Below are positions 54,324 through 64,000 of a DNA stretch of 64,000 bases, one piece after another. This DNA is from Cercis canadensis. Taxonomy: Eukaryota; Streptophyta; Magnoliopsida; Fabales; Fabaceae. The DNA is taken from contig QAOA01006885.1 in assembly GCA_003255065.1 (NCBI GenBank), positions 56,415 through 120,414 of the forward strand. The letters run 5' to 3'. How positions within the stretch are numbered: the first letter of the stretch is position 1; each line of letters begins with the position of its first letter. Below the pieces are notes generated by a model. The model was given only the letters and a program-made list of their open reading frames with translations. It had not been told where the DNA came from and ran no database searches. The position numbers and the translations under genes are program-made.

Positions 54324-55590
54324 AAAAATAATTCAAAGATAAAAAAATATATTTAACTCATTATATTGTTAAGGGACTATATAGTATAAAAGTATTAGTA
54401 GGCAAGTGTAACTCATCATACCATAATCTGTTAACCTAACGGAGTTTTACTCACAGATACAATTTTTTATTTTATAAAAGAAGGAAGTGAACATAAAATA
54501 ATGGTCTTTACTGTTTGTGGGATACTTGAATAAGCATATAAATGTAGATAATGATGTAAACTTGGCTTCAAAGTCTTGGGAAGCTTTTTGAGAAGTGGCA
54601 GCAATTGACACCCTTTTTCAATTCCTAACAAAATCAAGTTCAACAAACTGCATAAGCAAAAACGTGTTGATTAATATATGTGTGGTGGAAATGGAATATA
54701 ATTTTATCAATTTATACTGTTGTTCTTTTTCTTGTCAAGCTAAGTCTGTCTGTTTTGGTTGTGTAAGTGAGCTTCTCCTCATACTTTATTAGTGTTAGTG
54801 GCTTCAGTTACAGAGCTGTTCCTTTCTCCACGGTTTTGTGTCCCACACATATCTTTGTTTGGTGACCTTCGACACCCTATCTTCACCTGCCAAGTACTAA
54901 ATTTGAGATTTTTTTACCCACCAATTTGCCTGAAAGATGTATTCTAATGCAACTTTGGGTTATATAGACATAATGGAGTTATGTCATGCTGCTTAGCTAA
55001 TAAATGAAGGGAGCATGAGCGAATCGAAATAGTTCACAAACTTCTATTAGATTTAGGATTAATTAATTTAAGGACATCCCTATTTAAGGAGATTTCAGCG
55101 TTGATGAGCTAATTGAGTAGCTTCCTCTAAGGGTCAATAGCGTCTATTTGTCCTTTCATGGATTCTAGATATGTTATTGACGCTTTGCCTGATAGTATTG
55201 AAGTAACTTATTTTTACTATCATTTTTTTGTACTTGAATCACTTAAGGGTGTATAATGACATATCATAGTAACCAAGGTGTTTGATATGAATTTGGATCC
55301 TCTAAAGTGAGAGATACATTTTAGAAAGTAAAGTACGAGAGAATAACCATTGGTCATCAACGATTAAAATTGTAATAAGGTGCATTCACATGAATGAAGA
55401 ATTATAGAATTTTCAAAATCCATTCCCTTGATTCTCTCAAGAGTGGCTATAGCTTATAAGTGCACCTCTCATTTTTGGGATCCAAATTTATTTGATGTAA
55501 GGGATTCAATCTCCATCATGAACTACTCTTCCATTTCTTTAGTGGATTGCACTCTTACGTAACAAAAGTAAAAGTAAAGGATTAACCAAT
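54324..55590. other. intergenic DNA, no gene seen
   Basis: No gene, RNA gene or complete element recognised. Confidence 0.45.
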
Positions 55591-55978
55591 TTAAAAATTT
55601 TTGTTATTTAATTTAAAAATTATTAATGTTGCTAATGAGTCCTATAAAAACTGGTTAGTCTTTTTTCTTCTTCTTCTTGTAATTCTCCTGGAAATGAATA
55701 AAGGGAAAGGAAATTTTCTTGAAGGTCATTATCGACTTTAATTGTTGCCAAAAGCCTATAACAAAGATGAAGTTTGTTTAGATTTNTTAAAAAATTTTGT
55801 TATTTAATTTAAAAATTATTAATGTTGCTAATGAGTCCTATAAAAACTGGTTAGTCTTTTTTCTTCTTCTTGTAATTCTCCTGGAAATGAATAAAGGGAA
55901 AGGAAATTTTCTTGAAGGTCATTATCGACTTTAATTGTTGCCAAAAGCCTATAACAAAGATGAAGTTTGTTTAGATTT
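55591..55978. repeat. ~195-bp direct duplication joined by a single N
   Basis: 55591-55785 and 55787-55978 are near-identical (TTAAAAATTATTAATGTTGC to GAAGTTTGTTTAGATTT), differing by one CTT unit and a few bases, with the N at 55786 between them. Confidence 0.78.
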
Positions 55979-56689
55979 GGGAGCAAGAAATGCACTAAGC
56001 TATTGAATTTGATTGAAGTAAACACTAAAATCTTATCTTTGCTCTTAGTCACTATATTAAGTTATTGCTGCTGAGCAGCTGATGATAAGACATGAAAAGG
56101 TGAAGACGTAGTCTTAACTGCTCAAATTCGTGGTTTATATATTGACTCTCCAACTTCATAGAAATGACTATTTTACTTTATCAGCAATTAGTTGCAAAAA
56201 ATAAACATAACCTCTTATTAAATTACTACAAGAAAAAAGGGATTAATCCGGTGATACACTTTCATAATGCTTTATCATCATATTATTCATTACGGTCATG
56301 TAAGCTTTCAATTGGTAAGAGAATACTTCTCAATGCTGTGAATTAAGCACTGTCATGTTGAGAGCTTGGGCTTGGTATTTTATTCGCTATATAATTCAGA
56401 TAACTTGCTACATGACTATCTTAATTAGCTACAAATCTTAGACAGGTGCATTTAGGCACTAAACAGATAATTATGCTCAACTCGTATATGTTCAACCACA
56501 TAAAGTGATAAAAGTGCTTATTCCTTCAATATATCAAAGACTAATACTAAAATTTCATTTACTGACACATTTTGTTTTCTACTGGAATTATGAGGAACTT
56601 AGTCAATTTATGCAAAGGACTCTAAACACAAACCTGGCATGCTATGATGATAGCTCCGGCCCCAGGATCTAACTTGCCAGGGATCGTCT
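55979..56689. other. intergenic DNA, no gene seen
   Basis: No supported gene or RNA. Confidence 0.4.
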
Positions 56690-56930
56690 AGAAGATATTA
56701 AACAAGGGCTTGACTGCGCCATGAGACAAGATTCAGCCCCCAAGTCCTCCAAACTGTCCATAGGATGTTAAGCGGGGTGCAGTAGAGCCAAAAGGCCCCC
56801 GCAGCCCCATACTGTCCATAGGACATTAAGCCGGGGTGTGGCAAAGTCATAAAGCCCTGAACCGTCCATAGGATGTTAAGCTGGGACATGGTAGAGCCAT
56901 CAGGCCCCGTGGTCCCTAAATTGATAGCGT
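56690..56930. repeat. ~55-60-bp minisatellite, about four units
   Basis: Three clear units begin A(A/-)C(T/C)GTCCATAGGA near 56752, 56811 and 56865. Each continues TGTTAAGC or CATTAAGC, then a GGG tract, AGAGCCA or AAGTCAT, and AGGCCCC or AAGCCC. A more diverged unit precedes them (about 56690-56751: GTCTAGAAGATATTAAACAA). The unit is locally GC-rich in an AT-rich setting. Confidence 0.7.
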
Positions 56931-57364
56931 GGATGAAGCAATGATGAAACAAAATGGGGATGCAAACATTCCGCACACACTTCTTCTTGATCGGTAAGAA
57001 AAAGGGTCCCTAGCAATGTTTCTTGATTAATGGCATGGCCTGTGAAAACTTTACATAGCATCTCATGTCTACATCTACAATCTAATTTGTAAATGATGTT
57101 GTTGCTTGATGGCATGACTAAATTCTACTATGTAGCTAACACATTAGCTCCTATTTCTTATTACCTGCTTAATTATTAAACTGTTTATTGCTGACATGGA
57201 ATGCCTAAAACACATTGCAAGAGAAATTGACAATCGGACATAATTGAAAAGGTTTACTTACCAAATTTTATGTTTTACTGCTTAACATGCCTCCAAAAGT
57301 CATCAAATGCTTACTTTACAGGGCTTAAACTTCAGTCTTAATGTCTTGACTCCCTCAAGTTATT

Positions 57365-57660
57365 TGGACTGGGGGGCAAGTGATGATATCCATATAAAAC
57401 CACTACCCCTGCTATAGTAAAAAGACCAAAATGCCCTTGCTCAAAGTATACATTCTCCTCCTCTAACTCACATAAAGGACTTAACTCATTTCATTCACCA
57501 ACTCTTTGAATACTCTCTTTGAATACCCGACCAGCTTTAGCATTGGAGGAGGTGTCGGAGCTCTGGCTCCTGCCCCTGACCATACTTCTCCCTCCTATGT
57601 AGGTCCCTCAAATGCTGGTCATCAACACCATCATTACGACTAATTTTGATTATTCCCTCA
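57365..57660 (+). mobile_element. LTR fragment, probably Ty3/gypsy
   Basis: GTGATGATATCCATATAAAA is followed by a run of short pyrimidine-rich words and then CTTTAGCATTGGAGGAGGTG and TCCTATGTAGGTCCCTCAAA. This layout resembles the R/U5 end of plant gypsy LTRs, as at 27490-27660. No internal coding region is attached. Confidence 0.4.
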
Positions 57661-58811
57661 TCAGTATTTTTGACCCATAGTTTTAAGGCAAATGAAACTA
57701 GGATGTTATGCTCAAGGTTTAATTTTAGGGAAAATTATGCATAGAAAATATTTTTATCATGAGTCAACCTCAAGCCTCACTAGTGCCTTTGGCAAAACTA
57801 GAGATATCTCTTTACCTCTGAAATGTCAAAATGTTGCTATCATTATGGCTAATTTTGATTATTTTCTTGTTGGTAATCTTATTCTAGCATAATTAAAAAT
57901 CATGATAAAATACAATGCAACAAATAAATGACAAAGATACAATAATTAAAGAAATCAAAATAATATTGAGAATTTCATTAGCCACACAATATATCTGGCA
58001 TAACCAAAAACTTGTCTATCACCTCAAGAAAATTAGAAAAAATTATTAACACAATTATTTCCTAACTTAGTCTGTCGTTCGGGTTTAATTTTATTTACAA
58101 AAAAGGATTAGGTATAATAGAAATGCAAAGCATATAAATTAAATAAACAAAGACCCTTAAGATAAAATAAAAGTGACAATAACAATAAGCAAAGAATAAA
58201 TAAAAAATTATAAAATAAATAAATAAATTAGAATAACCTAAAACAAACAAGGGCCCTAAACAAAAAAAAAAAAAAAAAAAAAAANGAACTAAAATATAAA
58301 AAACCTAATCAAATACATCAATTACTACAACTCTTCAATAGAAGATAAATCCAATAAAAAAATAACCTAGCCTAATTAAAGGAAACAAAGTCCTAATATC
58401 AACAAGAAAGGAAAGAAATAAAACACACAAATGGGCTGGCCTAATTCAAACCAGCCCAATCAGCAAATAACAAAGATTAAAATTACCAAAAAAAAAATGG
58501 CCCAAACCGATTAGTTAATAGAAAAATAAGCTAAGAAAAAGAACAAAAAAACAAGCTAGACCTAACAATCTAATCCTAGGCCTGGACAGCATAATATGCA
58601 TGGAAAATGAAACCATTTAACATTTAGGAACATGAGAAACAAGGCCATTCATATAAAGTATACAGAATTATGTAAAGCATTCCCTGCGCAACAAGCTACA
58701 AGCTTGCTACGCGTTATTATTAACACAGCAAGCATACATAAAAGGAGTGAAAGCATGATCATGAACAGGCATTAGGCTTGTTTTCATAGTTGATACTGGC
58801 TTGGTCTTTGC
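57661..58811. other. A-rich intergenic DNA
   Basis: Strongly A-rich on the plus strand from 57890 to 58560, with a poly-A run and an N at 58285. No gene recognised. Paired words (GACTAATTTTGATTATTCC and GGCTAATTTTGATTATTTT) near 57635 and 57848 show a small diverged duplication. Confidence 0.45.
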
Positions 58812-59105
58812 TCATATTGCCGTTTCCTTAACCCTCGCGAAGACCAATGAGAGTGGTTCACCATCAGTCACAATTAATTGGTACTCTCCAGAATCGACTA
58901 TTTCTGTCCCAAGATCCAAGCCAATTTCCCCATAAGGATAGAACACAATCCTTTAGCCAGATCCATTTTTCTTAATTTTAGAGGTTGCGGAGATTGAAAT
59001 CCAGCTTGATCAGAGTGGAGGAAAGGAGGTTGCATTGAATTCTTATAACTCAGCGATATCATTAGAAGAAAAAACATAAACAACACCTTCAGCGATGTCA
59101 TCAAA
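58812..59105 (-). pseudogene. possible gene relic (signal-peptide-like start and a separate conserved-looking C-terminal frame)
   Basis: One frame from about 59103 reads MTSLKVLFMFFLLMISLSYK, a convincing secretion signal, and runs to a stop at 58898. A second frame (58812 to about 58985) reads RIVFYPYGEIGLDLGTEIVD then SGEYQLIVTDGEPLSLVFAR and VKETAI stop, with an in-frame TAA just upstream. The two could be parts of one broken gene, but I do not recognise the family. It is also possible that neither is coding. Confidence 0.3.
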
Positions 59106-59526
59106 GCAAATATAAACTCTTAAATAGTTTCATGTACGTAGGTGCTTCAATTTCAGCTGTGTTGATGTTAATTCAGATTAGAGATTGAGTTTTTATCATT
59201 GTTATCTTTTATTTAGTATTATCCAGATAAATAATTTATTATTATTATGAGTAGTTTATCATTAAGATTGGATTTATCTCTCCTTTTACCTTATCATTAG
59301 TCAAGCTTTTTTCTTATCATTTGTGTAGTCTTAGCACTATTATATAAGTGTTATTTACGTTGGTTGTGTAGTACCAAAACTCATTCAATAAAATTTATCT
59401 TTCTTCCTCTATTATTGCTTCTACTTTCATTATTTCTCTAGTATTATGTTTTTTGTTTTGCTCCAATAAGCTAACCAATTGAACACGATTGTCAATAACA
59501 TGTCATATAACATTGAAAAGAAAACA
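59106..59526. other. intergenic DNA, no gene seen
   Basis: No gene or RNA recognised between the possible relic and the SINE. Confidence 0.4.
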
Positions 59527-59539
59527 AACATGTGATATA

Positions 59540-59702
59540 TCGAGGAAGAGCTCTAACTCAGTGAAATGTGCTCTTAGTCATAAAACTGATCTTTTTATCC
59601 TTTTTCCTGGTTCGAAACCCCTCAATTGCACTTGCCCTTTCTTGGTTTAAAATCCCTTGATTGTAATTATAGTCGTTATTTATCTATAGATAAAAAACAA
59701 AA
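59540..59702 (+). mobile_element. intact tRNA-derived SINE
   Basis: A 163-bp element with an RNA polymerase III box A-like AGCTCTAACTCAGTG and a good box B GGTTCGAAACCCC about 60 bases apart, a body with a partial repeat (TTGGTTTAAAATCCC), and an A-rich tail (ATAAAAAACAAAA). A perfect 13-bp target duplication AACATGTGATATA flanks it (59527-59539, 59703-59715). It shares its head with the older copy at 24084. Confidence 0.8.
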
Positions 59703-60136
59703 AACATGTGATATAAACTTTTAAATAGTTTCAAGTAGGATTTAGACTTTTCCACCCAGCTGCGACCAGCAGACCTAGTCATGACCCTCAGTGCACATTT
59801 TTTGATTTAAGAGTAGAAAACACTGTTTGAAATTCTGCGAAAGATTGAGGTCAAGTTCAATGCTTGTTCAGTGTTTATCTCTAGATTATTTTCCAGAATT
59901 CAAATTATAATTTTATTTTTGGTTTGGAAATGCTATAACAAACCTTGTTTGTATCCCATGTAATACTAACCATTAACAATACAATCACTAAATTTTAATT
60001 AATGAAAACAAGTTAATTCCAAACACTGTCAAAATCATAAAACTAACCCGCATGAACATGATTACATCCATTACTGTAACTTATTCGTAGTCATGAAACT
60101 AAGCAGCATGATTACATACATTACTGCTCCTTTCAC

Positions 60137-63161
<3,025 letters not shown>

Positions 63162-63789
63162 ATTTTGGATTCAAGTTTACGAGGTAAAAATTCTTCCCAA
63201 AGATTTTTTATTCTTTTTTCAATTTCTTCTGGGGAAGAAATTCAATTCCTGAAAGCTGTTTAGTGCAGTGCTGCTAGTGATGGGTCTATTTGGCACAGTT
63301 TCGTCTAGATTCAATTGTTGGTGCCGCAGCAACGCGTGGACATAACAGAGAAAGGTTTTTGGGTCCACTTGGTTTAGTTTGTTTGTGAAGAATGGTGTAT
63401 TTGCTAAGGAGAAAAAAAAATGGCTTTAACATTTTTGCTTGTCGATGATGATGAGAATAATGAATGGGGCAGAGGTGGAGTATAGGAGAGCCATCAATAG
63501 ATAGTGTATTTCCCGAGATTTTTCTGGTCTATTCACTTCGGGAGCCCCAAAACAATGGCCTCTTCCTAGGTCCTAACTCCTAGGCCACCAAACACCCTCG
63601 TGTTCTGTGACTCTGGAGATTTTGAATTTAAGAAACTGGGAAGAAAGGCATGTGCAAATTGAAGATTTTTATTTTTTTATATATAACTACTGTTTAATTT
63701 TATTATTATGGTTAATTTGAGTATTTAGAGACATGAGTTTAAATGACTGATTTAAAAGAAAATATTAATTTTCTAATGTCATGTTAACA
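63162..63789. other. enoyl-CoA hydratase promoter flank, no other gene
   Basis: Upstream of the minus-strand ATG. I see no TATA box I could defend. Plus-strand open frames over exon 1 are shadows. Confidence 0.45.
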
Positions 63790-63928
63790 TTTAGATTTTA
63801 AACGGCACACAGAGAGGGGCTAAAATTGTTCATTTTGTAAAATTAAAAAGACTACATAATTTTTTAAAAAATAAAAGATTAAATTGTTCATTTTACAAAC
63901 ATAAAAAAGTTAAAACTGTAATTAAGCC
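63790..63928. mobile_element. MULE terminus of the GGCTTAATTRCA family
   Basis: Reverse-complemented, the segment starts GGCTTAATTACAGTTTTAAC at 63928, like the termini at 21352 and 29595. The inner part repeats AATTGTTCATTTT twice (63826 and 63874). The other end was not found in the window, so this is a truncated element or one whose left end I could not recognise. Confidence 0.45.
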
Positions 63929-64000
63929 TATATTAAAGTTCGGAGTACATCTCAGAAACAACAATAAACATTACATGACAATATAAAGTCAGCCAGGTTC

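Overview
The window is nuclear DNA of a eudicot plant. It is AT-rich and gene-sparse, and all genes have plant-type GT-AG introns except one single-exon PPR gene. It carries many copia, MULE, TRIM, MITE and SINE elements. I do not name a species. Fifteen single Ns are present. At least seven sit exactly at the junction of two near-identical direct copies that differ by SNPs and small indels. This looks like a draft assembly of a heterozygous genome in which overlapping allelic contig ends were not merged.

Layout: 1-7.0 kb is repeat-rich intergenic DNA. 7.08-12.82 kb (minus strand) is an 8-exon ferroportin/IREG metal exporter of 499 aa, with one GC-AG intron. 18.44-19.63 kb (minus) is a small 3-exon SEL1-like protein of 100 aa. 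20-28 kb holds MULE, MITE, SINE and LTR debris plus a long hairpin. 28.08-37.30 kb is a nested structure: an internal piece of the neighbouring SCAR gene was duplicated here, then a copia element (5-bp target duplication AGTAT) inserted into it, and then a MULE (9-bp target duplication) carrying gene-like fragments inserted into the copia 3' LTR. 37.44-39.51 kb (minus) is an intronless PLS-DYW pentatricopeptide protein. 41.10-48.19 kb (minus) is a complete 9-exon SCAR/WAVE gene of 1604 aa, SCAR2-like. 48.4-60 kb is intergenic DNA with MITEs, a minisatellite, an LTR fragment, a possible gene relic and an intact SINE. 60.14-63.16 kb (minus) is an 8-exon enoyl-CoA hydratase of 314 aa with a tiny TRIM retroelement beside a splice donor.

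The five host genes have unrelated roles: metal transport, an unknown role, organellar RNA editing, actin nucleation through WAVE-ARP2/3, and mitochondrial acyl-CoA hydration. All five lie on the minus strand. I assembled the exon models by hand, checking splice sites and reading-frame phase at every junction. I found no unprecedented gene system. The notable items are the nested SCAR/copia/MULE locus, lineage-type tandem repeats in the SCAR linker, the duplicated splice acceptor in the ferroportin gene, the TRIM next to a splice site, and the N-marked haplotype duplications.
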